The notes: generated by a model not told the origin, from the sequence alone. A stretch of DNA of 64,000 nucleotides from Leptodesmis sichuanensis A121 (GCF_021379005.1 NZ_CP075171.1:3038001-3102000); one strand, 5' to 3'; shown: positions 1-8,452, numbered from the stretch's first letter. Numbers and translations are program-made.

Positions 1-358
1 TGGCATCATTGGCAATTACCGTGGGTCGGCCTGTTTTTGCTTCTAACCAGTCTGCCAGGGGAACATCCTGCCAGCCGCTGAGGTTAATCGCCACTCTCGC
101 AATTCGTCCGGCAGCGTCCGCAGGCCCAGGAGTTCCCACACCAATCGCTATAGCCTTCCGCTGCGGGTCTATTTCAGCTATCGCAGCGGCCATGGCCACC
201 AATACCGCTTCTGGAGTAGCAGGTTGGGGAGTCGGGATCCTGAGAGTCTGAAGACAGGTTCCATCTTGAGTAAAGCGCCCCAACTTGATGGCTGTTCCTC
301 CCAGATCGATACCTAAAACTTGAGGAGCCGTTGGGGACTCGCTGGGAGTAATATTCAT
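1..358 (-). CDS. ROK-family sugar kinase (glucokinase-like), N-terminal part only
   Basis: The reverse strand reads a continuous frame from an ATG at 358 (a second ATG sits directly before it at 361) to the window edge, giving 119 residues. It starts MNITPSESPTAPQVLGIDLG, and the LGIDLGGTAIK stretch is the phosphate-1 ATP-binding motif of ROK kinases. Further on, AIGVGTPGPAD resembles the second conserved glycine-rich segment, and the frame leaves the window inside TVIANDA, the usual ROK sequence before the sugar-binding region. ROK kinases phosphorylate glucose or related sugars with ATP in the cytoplasm. The C-terminal half, with the ROK zinc signature, lies outside the window, so the substrate cannot be judged. 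A GH116 beta-glucosidase lies 1.4 kb away on the other strand, and its product glucose would be a natural substrate, but this link is inference. Confidence 0.88.
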   Translation of the reverse strand, partial: MNITPSESPTAPQVLGIDLGGTAIKLGRFTQDGTCLQTLRIPTPQPATPEAVLVAMAAAIAEIDPQRKAIAIGVGTPGPADAAGRIARVAINLSGWQDVPLADWLEAKTGRPTVIANDA

Positions 359-578
359 CATCAAAAGATTACTAAGACTCAAAGGAGCAGGATAAGAAGG
401 CCAAAGGATCAAAAACCACTAGTCAGCCATTTTATAGGAATTGCGGAACACTTTGAATGCTGGAAAGGCCCGCTGATAATTGTGTGCTTTTGCATCCAGG
501 TCAGCCTGGAAAAGCTCGCCAGCTTGATTACGGGCCTGGCGCTAGTTGAAATGCTAGTTTCTGAAGCTGGAAAGTTTG

Positions 579-1001
579 CTATTTGGCCGTTCCCTTGACC
601 GCCCCCAGCCAATTCTGAAATTCAGATCGCTCACTTTCCCACGAACTGATATTAGCTTTGCGCTTTGACACCTTGCCGTGTTGGTTATTTTGAGGTTTGC
701 GATCGCGTCCCAAAGGACGTGAGCGATCAGAGGAAAATGGTTGATTTAAGGTGTAGCTGGCTAACTCTGTATGCCTCAGAGGAAGTGGCAACGGGGCGAT
801 CGATCTGGATGCGCCAGGGCTGCCACGGTGTAAAAATATCGGTCGGATGGAATGGCTTTTTAATAAACTGGCCGTTACCCTGGCTGCATGGGCAACCTCT
901 GGCTTCCATATTTGCTGAGAGGCTCTGGAGAGGGAACTAGCCGCAACCAATACCAGCGTTGTTAAACCGACGGTCACCAGCCATCTGGTTTTCAGTTTCA
1001 T
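579..1001 (-). CDS. small secreted protein of unknown function
   Basis: The protein has 140 residues from the ATG at 1001. This start is preferred over the in-frame GTG at 1013 because a GAGG Shine-Dalgarno-like sequence lies about 6 bases before it. The N-terminus is a textbook signal peptide: basic MKLKTR, a hydrophobic stretch (residues 7-25), then a small-residue region and a possible Ala-x-Ala cleavage site near residue 39 (VAHAA). The mature part is basic, rich in Ser/Arg/Pro and without cysteines, and I do not recognise a domain. It is probably exported to the periplasm. No operon partner is visible: the sugar kinase ahead on the same strand starts 220 bp away. The gene could be lineage-specific, and without homologues I would not exclude a chance frame. 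Confidence 0.5.
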   Translation of the reverse strand: MKLKTRWLVTVGLTTLVLVAASSLSRASQQIWKPEVAHAARVTASLLKSHSIRPIFLHRGSPGASRSIAPLPLPLRHTELASYTLNQPFSSDRSRPLGRDRKPQNNQHGKVSKRKANISSWESERSEFQNWLGAVKGTAK

Positions 1002-1344
1002 TTGATACCTCACAGCAGTAAAGGCAGGTGATAGGGGGATAAAGATTAATACGACTCAACCTGACTCATTTCCGGCAAACTTGATTTTGTTGCAGGCTGA
1101 GTTGCAGGTCGAAAGAAGCGATTAACCTAAAACCGGATCTCCTGAACTTAATGTAGACACTCCTCTTACGAGACATAACGGATGAATCAGCGTAACTGTA
1201 AAAATTTATGCAACCTTCATACAGATTTTTCTGAGCCAGCACTAATCGCTTTATCCTTCCTGATAGCCCTACCGTGTACACACAAGTCATTCAGACGTGG
1301 CTGCACCGAAGTCTACTTGTTAGATCCAAACTCCTGGTTTGGGT

Positions 1345-1400
1345 GGCAGCCCCCCAAACCCCCCGCTGTGGAGGACGGCTGCGTCCCCCACACCCCCTCC
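1345..1400 (-). repeat. G-rich dispersed repeat, copy 1
   Basis: On the reverse strand this reads as runs of five to six G separated by short spacers, with the core GGGGGTGTGGGGGA and the later core CACAGCGGGGGG. The copy at 1491-1550 has the same two cores in the opposite orientation, so the two form a large imperfect inverted pair. Such G-runs could form quadruplexes, which is inference only. Confidence 0.6.
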
Positions 1401-1490
1401 AGAAGGATTAGCTGGTGAGCGGCTCAAGACTTAGGGTACACTCGTCAAATCGTTAAACTGGGGTCTGTTGCCCTCACCAAGTCAACCCTT

Positions 1491-1550
1491 TCGGGGGGTG
1501 TGGGGGAGATCGGACCCCACACAGCGGGGGTCCGGGGGGAAGTCCCCCGG
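1491..1550 (+). repeat. G-rich dispersed repeat, copy 2 (inverted relative to copy 1)
   Basis: It contains GGGGGGTGTGGGGGA, then an internal small palindrome-like part (TCGGACCCC), then CACAGCGGGGGTCCGGGGGG. It matches the reverse complement of 1345-1400 in both flanking cores, while the middle 12 or so bases differ. Confidence 0.6.
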
Positions 1551-1597
1551 ATCTAGACTTTGGGTTTTACCGAGATGTCTGTACACAGTAGCCCAAG

Positions 1598-1645
1598 TTT
1601 GGGAGAGGGGGAGGGGCCGGGGGGTGGGGGTGAGGGCTTGGAAAA
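1598..1645 (+). repeat. GGGGAGGGGCCGGGGG-type repeat
   Basis: A run of GGGAGAGGGGGAGGGGCCGG followed by more G-runs and GTGAGGG. A related element (CCCTCTCCCCCGGCCCCTCT in plus orientation) lies inside the NLR gene at 6588-6622. The element is therefore a dispersed repeat and not a unique regulatory site. Confidence 0.55.
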
Positions 1646-1777
1646 ACATCCAATTACCGAAGTTATTAAATCCATGATCCTTAGTTTTTCCCAAATCCAC
1701 CTGAGAAGGTCATACTCTCAATTGGTACGATGGGTTAAAAGCGTCGTAAAGCGCTCTGTGTCCCCTAAAATCAGGGA

Positions 1778-4345
1778 ATGCAACACCAATCTCCCTTTTC
1801 GCAAATCCCTTCCTGTACCTGGAACCGACCCATTGGCCTGGGTTGGAGCCATCCCTATACGGTTCGTTATCCCAGCAACCTGGATGATGGCCCCTGGCAT
1901 GGAATGCCCCTGGGTGGATTGGGAGCCGGATGCATTGGTCGTTCCCATCGAGGCGACTTCAATCTCTGGCACATTGACGGTGGAGAGCATATCTTTCAAA
2001 CCATACCCGCCTGTCAATTTAGTGTCTTTGAACAGGCCAACGGCAAAACCCAGGCGTATGCGTTGTGTACGGAAGCACCAGAGGATGGCAGTCTGAGTGC
2101 ATGGCAGTGGTATCCAGGTAGTGGGGGAGCGGGGAGCGGGGAAAGTCAGGAAGAAGGGGAAGCAGCATCTAAAATCCAAAATCCAAAACCCCAAATTTCT
2201 ACTGGTACCTATCACGCGCTTTATCCCCGGAGTTGGTTTGTCTATGAAAACGTTTTTCAGGCCACGCTGACGTGTGAGCAGTTTTCACCGATCTGGGCAC
2301 ACAATTATCAGGAAGCCAGTTACCCGATCGCGGTCTTCCTGTGGACAGCCTCTAACCCAACCGATCAACCCCTGACGCTCAGCATCCTGCTGTCCTGGCA
2401 GAATATGGTGGGCTGGTTCACAAATGCCATGAAATCTCCGGAGGTGCAAATTCGGGATGATGGCAGTCCGGTGTATGACTATTACCCTCGCTTAGGGGAC
2501 AGTCAGGGCAATTTTAATCGACTGATGCGGGAAGGCCGACAACTGGGGATTGTGATGGCCAGGGAAACCCCAAGCCACGAGCCAGCAGAAGGAGAGGGAC
2601 AGTGGGCGATCGCAGTTGACGTACCAGCCAATGCCGGAGCCTTTTACCATGCCCGATGGAATCCTGTTGGCAACGGAGCAGAATTATGGACACCGTTTGC
2701 GCGAGATGGTTCCCTATCCAATATTGAGAATTTAGCTCCGGCCCAGGACGGAGGACAGGTGGGAGCTGCGATGGCCGTTCGCTTCACGCTGCAACCGGGA
2801 GAAACGCTGCAAATTCCCTTTGTCCTCAGTTGGGATTTTCCCGTGACGGAATTTGCTCAGGGCATTATCTATTTTCGGCGGTATACCGATTTCTTTGGCC
2901 GTAATGGTCAGAATGCCTGGGCGATCGCGCAGACTGCCCTGAATCAATACAAGACCTGGCAGCAGCAGATCCAGATCTGGCAAGAGCCAATCCTGCAACG
3001 GGATGACCTGCCGGACTGGTTCAAAATGGCTCTGTTCAATGAACTGTACGACCTGACGGATGGAGGAACCCTGTGGAGTGCGGCAACAGAGCAAGATCCG
3101 ATCGGCCAGTTCGCGATCCTGGAGTGCCTGGATTACCGCTGGTACGAAAGCCTGGATGTCCGGTTGTATGGTTCGTTTGCCCTGTTAATGCTGTTTCCCG
3201 ATCTGGAAAAAGCCGTTCTGCGAGCCTTTACACGGGCCATCCCTGCCAGCGATGAGCGAACTCGCGTGATTGGTTACTATTACACCCTTGGGGCCGACAG
3301 TCCAATGGCGATGCGCAAAGTCGCAGGAGCCACCCCTCACGACTTGGGCGCACCCAATGAGCACGTCTGGGAGAAAACCAATTACACCAGCTATCAGGAC
3401 TGCAACCAGTGGAAAGATTTGCCCTGTGATTTTGTTTTGCAAGTGTACCGGGACTTCCTGTTCACTGGCGCGACCGATCTGGACTTTCTCCAGGAATGCT
3501 GGCCCGCGATCGCCCAAACCCTCCACTACCTCAAATGCTTTGATTACGATTACGATGGCATTCCTGAAAACGGCGGTGCCCCCGACCAGACCTTTGATGA
3601 CTGGAAACTTCAGGGAATCAGTGCTTACTGCGGCGGCCTATGGCTGGCAGCTCTGGAAGCCGCGATCGCGATCGGACGTATGCTCGCCGAGCAATCCACC
3701 GATATTCGTCTTCTGTCCACCCTCTCGAAAGACATCGGCAATTTTCAACTCTGGCTAGAGCAATCCCAAAACCTTTACCATGAGACCCTCTGGAACGGGC
3801 AATACTACCGCCTGGATAGCAAAAGCGGTTCCGACATCGTTATGGCCGATCAACTCTGTGGTCAGTTTTACGCTCGCCTCTTGAAATTGCCGGATATCGT
3901 TCCCATTGATTGCGCCAAAACCGCCCTTTCTACTATTTACGACGCTTGTTTTATTAAGTTCAACGACTACCTGGCAGCAGGTGGAGAAACTCGCAGCGAT
4001 GGTCGGATTGCAGAAGCGATCGACAAATTGCCATTTCGCTCCTGCTTACCAGTAGGGGTGGCCAATGGAGTTCGACCTGATGGCACCCCAGAAAATCCTA
4101 ACTCCACTCATCCCCTGGAAGTCTGGACAGGGATTAACTTTGGACTGGCCGCCTTCCTGATGCAAATGGGCATGAAAGACGCAGCCCTTGAAATCACGAA
4201 AGCTGTAGTTGAGCAGGTTTATACCAATGGCTTACAATTTCGTACCCCAGAAGCCATTACCCCTACCGGAACCTTCCGCGCCAGCCATTATTTACGACCA
4301 ATGGCGATCTGGGCTGTTTATGGAGTACTAAGTGGAGCGCTATAG
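1778..4345 (+). CDS. GH116-family beta-glucosidase (GBA2-like)
   Basis: The product has 855 residues and is a glycoside hydrolase of the GBA2/GH116 type, which releases glucose from beta-glucosides. The N-terminal beta-sandwich domain carries the family pattern GMPLGGLGAGCIGRSHRGDF (about residues 42-61). The C-terminal (alpha/alpha)6 barrel carries FNELYDLTDGGTLW near residue 420, where the Glu corresponds to the family nucleophile. It also has GAPDQTFDDW near 603, whose Asp is the likely acid/base, followed by SAYCGGLWLAALEA. No signal peptide is seen, so it is probably cytoplasmic. Residues about 114-142 are Gly/Ser/Glu-rich and encoded by an intergenic-type repeat inserted in frame. An AGGGA directly abuts the ATG, so the start is plausible but not proven. 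tRNA-Cys follows 43 bp after the stop. Confidence 0.88.
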   Translation: MQHQSPFSQIPSCTWNRPIGLGWSHPYTVRYPSNLDDGPWHGMPLGGLGAGCIGRSHRGDFNLWHIDGGEHIFQTIPACQFSVFEQANGKTQAYALCTEAPEDGSLSAWQWYPGSGGAGSGESQEEGEAASKIQNPKPQISTGTYHALYPRSWFVYENVFQATLTCEQFSPIWAHNYQEASYPIAVFLWTASNPTDQPLTLSILLSWQNMVGWFTNAMKSPEVQIRDDGSPVYDYYPRLGDSQGNFNRLMREGRQLGIVMARETPSHEPAEGEGQWAIAVDVPANAGAFYHARWNPVGNGAELWTPFARDGSLSNIENLAPAQDGGQVGAAMAVRFTLQPGETLQIPFVLSWDFPVTEFAQGIIYFRRYTDFFGRNGQNAWAIAQTALNQYKTWQQQIQIWQEPILQRDDLPDWFKMALFNELYDLTDGGTLWSAATEQDPIGQFAILECLDYRWYESLDVRLYGSFALLMLFPDLEKAVLRAFTRAIPASDERTRVIGYYYTLGADSPMAMRKVAGATPHDLGAPNEHVWEKTNYTSYQDCNQWKDLPCDFVLQVYRDFLFTGATDLDFLQECWPAIAQTLHYLKCFDYDYDGIPENGGAPDQTFDDWKLQGISAYCGGLWLAALEAAIAIGRMLAEQSTDIRLLSTLSKDIGNFQLWLEQSQNLYHETLWNGQYYRLDSKSGSDIVMADQLCGQFYARLLKLPDIVPIDCAKTALSTIYDACFIKFNDYLAAGGETRSDGRIAEAIDKLPFRSCLPVGVANGVRPDGTPENPNSTHPLEVWTGINFGLAAFLMQMGMKDAALEITKAVVEQVYTNGLQFRTPEAITPTGTFRASHYLRPMAIWAVYGVLSGAL
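2120..2203 (+). repeat. intergenic-type repeat captured in frame inside the GH116 gene
   Basis: The stretch consists of GGGGAGCGGGGAGCGGGG followed by an AAAATCCAAAATCCAAAA tandem. Both motifs recur in this window: the first as its complement at 13199-13232, the second in variant form at 12182-12205 and 12393-12426. Here it encodes a low-complexity insertion (GSGGAGSGE, then ASKIQNPKPQ) in an otherwise conserved enzyme and keeps the frame open. Confidence 0.65.
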
Positions 4346-4388
4346 ATAGCAAAAGCATCCTAAACTTGATATAGTAGTATGCTGATGC

Positions 4389-4459
4389 GGCGGCATCGCC
4401 AAGTGGTAAGGCAAGGGTCTGCAAAATCCTCACCCCCGGTTCGAATCCGGGTGCCGCCT
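4389..4459 (+). tRNA. trnC: tRNA-Cys (anticodon GCA)
   Basis: The 71-nt cloverleaf has acceptor stem GGCGGCA/TGCCGCC with discriminator T. The anticodon stem AGGGT/ATCCT encloses the loop CTGCAAA, which gives anticodon GCA. The T arm is CCCGG-TTCGAAT-CCGGG. No CCA is encoded. It lies just downstream of the GH116 gene on the same strand. Confidence 0.96.
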
Positions 4460-4553
4460 TCAAAATGTCATATCTAAAAAATCGCTAAAAGCCTTGCTGG
4501 GTAACAGTTACGGTCTAGTGCTGTAACTCGCTTGTATACCTCCGTGAGGATGC

Positions 4554-7500
4554 TTACAACTGTTGCAGCAGGGCTTGAGTCAAAGGGTGGTCGGATAGGT
4601 CGGCAGTCCGTCCTTCGGCGATCGTTTGGCCTAATAAACCGACAAAGTTATTCAAGACCGTTTGGGTGTTGGGATGATCCTCCCCTAAACGGCTAAACAG
4701 AATACCTAACGCTTGCACATAGAGCGGTTCGGCTTCACTGTAGCGCCCTTGCGACTCATATAAACCAGCCAGATTGTTCAAACTGGTGGCCACAGCCGGG
4801 TGGTCGGCTCCCAACAGGCGCTGCATCAGGTCCAACGCTTGCACATAGAGCGGTTCGGCTTCACTGTAGCGCCCTTGCCTCTGATATAGATAAGCCAGAT
4901 TGTTCAAACTGGTGGCCACAGCCGGGTGGTCGGCTCCCAACAGGCGCTGCCTCAGGTCCAAGGCTTGCACATAGAGCGGTTCGGCTTCACTGTAGCGCCC
5001 TTGCCTCTGATATAGATAAGCCAGATTGTTCAAACTGGTGGCCACAGCCGGGTGGTCGGCTCCCAACAGGCGCTGCATCAGGTCCAAGGCTTGCACATAG
5101 AGCGGTTCGGCTTCACTGTAGCGCCCTTGCCTCTGATATAGATAAGCCAGATTGTTCAAACTGGTGGCCACAGCCGGGTGGTCGGCTCCCAACAGGCGCT
5201 GCCTCAGGTCCAAGGCTTGCACATAGAGCGGTTCGGCTTCACTGTAGCGCCCTTGCGACTCATATAGTCCAGCCAGATTGTTCAAACTGGTGGCCACAGC
5301 CGGGTGGTCGGCTCCCAACAGGCGCTGCCTCAGGTCCAACGCTTGCACATAGAGCGGTTCGGCTTCACTGTAGCGCCCTTGCCTCTGATATAGATAAGCC
5401 AGATTGTTCAAACTGGTGGCCACATCCGGGTGGTCGGCTCCCAACAGGCGCTGACTCAGGTCCAAGGCTTGCACATAGAGCGGTTCGGCTTCACTGTAGC
5501 GCCCTTGCCTCTGATATAGATAAGCCAGATTGTTCAAACTGGTGGCCACATCCGGGTGGTCGGCTCCCAACAGGCGCTGCCTCAGGTCCAAGGCTTGCAC
5601 ATAGAGCGGTTCGGCTTCACTGTAGCGCCCTTGCGACTCATATAGTCCAGCCAGATTGTTCAAACTGGTGGCCACAGCCGGGTGGTCGGCTCCCAACAGG
5701 CGCTGCCTCAGGTCCAAGGCTTGCACATAGAGCGGTTCGGCTTCACTGTAGCGCCCTTGCGACTCATATAGTCCAGCCAGATTGTTCAAACTGGTGGCCA
5801 CAGCCGGGTGGTCGGCTCCCAACAGGCGCTGCCTCAGGTCCAACGCTTGCACATAGAGCGGTTCGGCTTCACTGTAGCGCCCTTGCCTCTGATATAGATA
5901 AGCCAGATTGTTCAAACTGGTGGCCACATCCGGGTGGTCGGCTCCCAACAGGCGCTGCCTCAGGTCCAAGGCTTGCACATAGAGCGGTTCGGCTTCACTG
6001 TAGCGCCCTTGCCTCTGATATAGATAAGCCAGATTGTTCAAACTGGTGGCCACATCCGGGTGGTCGGCTCCCAACAGGCGCTGACTCAGGTCCAAGGCTT
6101 GCACATAGAGCGGTTCGGCTTCACTGTAGCGCCCTTGCGACTCATATAGTCCAGCCAGATTGTTCAAACTGGTGGCCACAGCCGGGTGGTCGGCTCCCAA
6201 CAGGCGCTGCCTCAGGTCCAACGCTTGCACATAGAGCGGTTCGGCTTCACTGTAGCGCCCTTGCCTCTGATATAGATAAGCCAGATTGTTCAAACTGGTG
6301 GCCACAGCCGGGTGGTCGGCTCCCAGGCGATCGCGACAGGCCGCTAAACACCGTTCATACCAGGGGGCAGCCTGGGCGTAGGCTCCCTGGCCATCGTAAA
6401 ACCGGGCAATGCCAACAAAGCTCCAGAGGAGATCAGCATCGGCAACTGAGGTAAGCCAGGTGGTCGTGACTTCTGCCAGGTGGGGAATGAGGGGGGTGAA
6501 GGTGAGGATCTGATCGCGAGTGGGAGATTGGGGAATTTGTTGGGCGATTTGCACCATCTGGCGGCAGTAGGCAGTGGGGAGATCGGCCCTCTCCCCCGGC
6601 CCCTCTCCCACAGGAGAGGGGAGCGTGGCTAATTTGGTGCGGAAGAATTCGCGCAGGAGTTGGTGCAGTTGAACGGTGTGTTCGCCCACACGCTGAAGTA
6701 AGCTGCGGTTGACCAGGCCACGATCGCGCCAGTCTTCCAGGTCTTCTGCATCCACCTGATCAAACCAGGGGGTGATCAGTTCCCAGGGGATGGGAGCCAG
6801 GGCATAGAGACTCAGGATCAAGGCCAGGTGTTGTTCCTGGGGATTCAGATCGGCCCAACTTAACTCAAAGGCTGCCGCCACGCTTTCATGAGTGGCGGTT
6901 CTATCCGGTTGACGCTGGCAGAGTACTCTGGCAGCCAGATGTTTGGCATCTAAGCGCTGTTGCAGGGTGGTGAGGGAGAGATCGGGGTGCTGTGCCAGGT
7001 AGCTCCCCACCATTTCCAGTCCCAGGGGGAGGTAGCCCAACCACTGGCAGAGGTGTTTCGCTAGAGGGAGTTGGGAATCAATGCGGTCTGGATGGGTGAA
7101 GGCACGCAGCAGATCAAGGGCCGCCGCTTCACTCAAGACATCGATAGAGAAGGAGCGCAAGGACTGTCCCAGGTTAACGCGGGTGGTGAGCAGGACTTTG
7201 AAGCGGGGTTCGGTAGGTGGCAGATAGGGGGCGATGGCATCATACGCCGTGACATCATCCAGGACAATCAAGACATCGCCATCGGGCCAGCGCTGCCAGC
7301 AATATTGCACCTGAGCCGGGAGGTCGAAGTCATCGGGTGGGGTGAGGCCAAACCAGGTACGGGCAAAGGTGACCAGTTGGGTGCCCAAATCCAGATCCCG
7401 GACAGAGAACCAGCAGACCCCAGCGGGATAAGTCCCTTGCTGTAGGTGGTAGGTCGCGTATTGGAGGGCGAGTTCAGTTTTGCCGATGCCCCCCATGCCC

Positions 7501-7895
7501 TGAATGGCGGTGATCGCAATGCGATCGCTCTGCTGCACCAGGCTGTGGAGGTTGGTCAGATCCTGCTCCCGTCCGACAAAGGCGATCGCGCCGGAATGGG
7601 GCAGGTTGCTGGGAATGCCAGGGGGAAGGGGGGCGGGGGGAGAGGGAAGTTGGAGAATGGTTGAGTCGATGTAAGCATCTCCACTAACATTGCCAATCGC
7701 TGTCGCATTTCCAGACATTTCACCAATCACCTGGTTGCGATCGCCCGTAACAGTTTGGCGGGTGGTGGGAGCCGAAGGTGGGGGGATGGGTCGATGGCTG
7801 GAGGTAGGGCGATGAAATCGATGAGTGAGGAGGCGGAACACTCGTTTGAGCCAGTGCAGGAGACAATGCAGCAGGGATTTGCGACGAGTTTTCAT
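4554..7895 (-). CDS. NB-ARC/TPR NLR-like protein with N-terminal putative amyloid-signalling motif
   Basis: The product has 1113 residues. Residues 1-30 are basic and hydrophobic. Residues 47-74 carry a Gly/Asn/Gln motif (QTVTGDRNQVIGEMSGNA, then AIGNVSG) nearly repeated at the end of the upstream protein. An NB-ARC ATPase follows: Walker A GMGGIGKT at 133-140, Walker B VLIVLDD near 208-214, LLTTR near 235-239 and a GLPL-type motif (LPLGL) near 289-293. After a winged-helix-like region come about 13 TPR copies of 42 residues, 12 of them almost identical, then a diverged last unit and a short tail. Such STAND proteins act as oligomerising sensors, with the TPR surface reading the trigger. The ATG at 7895 is 31 bp after the upstream stop, so the two genes form an operon. 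Residues around LPSPVGEGPGER come from a dispersed DNA repeat. The trigger is unknown. Confidence 0.88.
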   Translation of the reverse strand: MKTRRKSLLHCLLHWLKRVFRLLTHRFHRPTSSHRPIPPPSAPTTRQTVTGDRNQVIGEMSGNATAIGNVSGDAYIDSTILQLPSPPAPLPPGIPSNLPHSGAIAFVGREQDLTNLHSLVQQSDRIAITAIQGMGGIGKTELALQYATYHLQQGTYPAGVCWFSVRDLDLGTQLVTFARTWFGLTPPDDFDLPAQVQYCWQRWPDGDVLIVLDDVTAYDAIAPYLPPTEPRFKVLLTTRVNLGQSLRSFSIDVLSEAAALDLLRAFTHPDRIDSQLPLAKHLCQWLGYLPLGLEMVGSYLAQHPDLSLTTLQQRLDAKHLAARVLCQRQPDRTATHESVAAAFELSWADLNPQEQHLALILSLYALAPIPWELITPWFDQVDAEDLEDWRDRGLVNRSLLQRVGEHTVQLHQLLREFFRTKLATLPSPVGEGPGERADLPTAYCRQMVQIAQQIPQSPTRDQILTFTPLIPHLAEVTTTWLTSVADADLLWSFVGIARFYDGQGAYAQAAPWYERCLAACRDRLGADHPAVATSLNNLAYLYQRQGRYSEAEPLYVQALDLRQRLLGADHPAVATSLNNLAGLYESQGRYSEAEPLYVQALDLSQRLLGADHPDVATSLNNLAYLYQRQGRYSEAEPLYVQALDLRQRLLGADHPDVATSLNNLAYLYQRQGRYSEAEPLYVQALDLRQRLLGADHPAVATSLNNLAGLYESQGRYSEAEPLYVQALDLRQRLLGADHPAVATSLNNLAGLYESQGRYSEAEPLYVQALDLRQRLLGADHPDVATSLNNLAYLYQRQGRYSEAEPLYVQALDLSQRLLGADHPDVATSLNNLAYLYQRQGRYSEAEPLYVQALDLRQRLLGADHPAVATSLNNLAGLYESQGRYSEAEPLYVQALDLRQRLLGADHPAVATSLNNLAYLYQRQGRYSEAEPLYVQALDLMQRLLGADHPAVATSLNNLAYLYQRQGRYSEAEPLYVQALDLRQRLLGADHPAVATSLNNLAYLYQRQGRYSEAEPLYVQALDLMQRLLGADHPAVATSLNNLAGLYESQGRYSEAEPLYVQALGILFSRLGEDHPNTQTVLNNFVGLLGQTIAEGRTADLSDHPLTQALLQQL
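4713..6345 (-). repeat. 126-bp tandem repeat array (13 copies) encoding TPR units
   Basis: The sequence cggttcggcttcactgtagc recurs exactly every 126 bp at 4725, 4851, 4977, 5103, 5229, 5355, 5481, 5607, 5733, 5859, 5985, 6111 and 6237. Units differ mainly at three places: Arg/Ser/Met in DL-x-QRLLG, Ala/Asp in DHP-x-VAT, and AYLYQR versus AGLYES. Spacing in whole codons and near-identity of the DNA point to recent amplification and gene conversion within the NLR gene. Confidence 0.95.
6588..6622 (-). repeat. dispersed CCCTCTCCCCCGGCCCC element inside the NLR gene
   Basis: It is related to the element at 1598-1645. In the NLR frame it encodes SPVGEGPGER between the winged-helix region and the TPR lead-in, where low-complexity sequence is not expected. 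This is another in-frame capture of an intergenic repeat. Confidence 0.55.
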
Positions 7896-7926
7896 GGGGC
7901 TAACGGATTTGGCATTCGATCACCGC

Positions 7927-8355
7927 TTACAGGGTGGCGTTGCCGCCTACGGAGCCGATCGCTTTGGCATTGCCCGACATCTGGCCAATCACCTGATTTT
8001 GATTGCCTGTCACCGTTTGCTGAATCTGAACACCTCCCGTCGTGGTCTGGGCCTCTGCTAACAATTGCGCGATCGTCGTGGCTAACTCTGGATCAGCCTC
8101 GAGGATTTTGCTCAACTGTTTCCGTAAGGCCGCTTGAGAATCCGCATCCTCTGGATCAGCCGCCACATCTGCTGCGGCTTCCTGGGCCGCTTCTTTGGCG
8201 GCTACTTTGGGCTGCAACTTAGACCAGATGGCCTTAGCTTTGCCCCAGGTGTCTTCGCCAACCTTTTCGGCAGCTTTTTCTGCCGCTTTATCGCCCAACT
8301 TCAAGAGGAAAGGCAGGCAGGGAGCGAGAAAGCTAACCAGCAGGGTAATGTCCAT
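7927..8355 (-). CDS. small helical protein with C-terminal amyloid-type motif (Bell-like effector candidate)
   Basis: The protein has 142 residues from the ATG at 8355, which has GAGGA about 8 bases upstream; the in-frame TTG at 8370 is less likely. Residues 1-18 (MDITLLVSFLAPCLPFLLKL) are hydrophobic. Residues 19 to about 105 are an Ala/Glu/Lys-rich helical domain (KAAEKAAEKVGEDTW, then PELATTIAQLLAEAQ). The last 30 residues hold QQTVTGNQNQVIGQMSGNAK then AIGSVGGNA, matching residues 47-74 of the NLR encoded 31 bp downstream. An N-terminal membrane-active helical domain followed by a C-terminal motif shared with the N-terminus of an adjacent NLR is the arrangement reported for Bell-domain effectors with BASS motifs. 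I infer that role; the Bell assignment rests on architecture and composition and not on a profile match. Confidence 0.72.
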   Translation of the reverse strand: MDITLLVSFLAPCLPFLLKLGDKAAEKAAEKVGEDTWGKAKAIWSKLQPKVAAKEAAQEAAADVAADPEDADSQAALRKQLSKILEADPELATTIAQLLAEAQTTTGGVQIQQTVTGNQNQVIGQMSGNAKAIGSVGGNATL

Positions 8356-8452
8356 ACGGAAATTCCTCAAATAGCGGTGAACATTCGGCCTTAGCTGTCC
8401 ATAGCGTAACGCAGGTTTAATTACAAATGCTAAAAATTTAGTATGACATCCA

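Larger units (their letters stand above)
1002..1777. other. gene-free stretch with GC-rich repeats
   Basis: No convincing gene is present. The open frames here have no recognisable protein character. The right half (1345-1645) is packed with G-rich repeat elements, listed separately. The left half is ordinary AT-richer spacer that must contain the promoters of the secreted-protein gene (leftward) and possibly of the GH116 gene (rightward). Confidence 0.6.

Noticed and set aside
1066-1290. 74-codon reverse open frame upstream of the secreted-protein gene
   Set aside because: No ribosome site, no recognisable domain, and composition not like neighbouring genes.
4713-6345. Regular 126-bp repeats that could be taken for a CRISPR or satellite array
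   Set aside because: Units are too long, have no unique spacers, keep codon phase throughout, and encode standard TPR helices.
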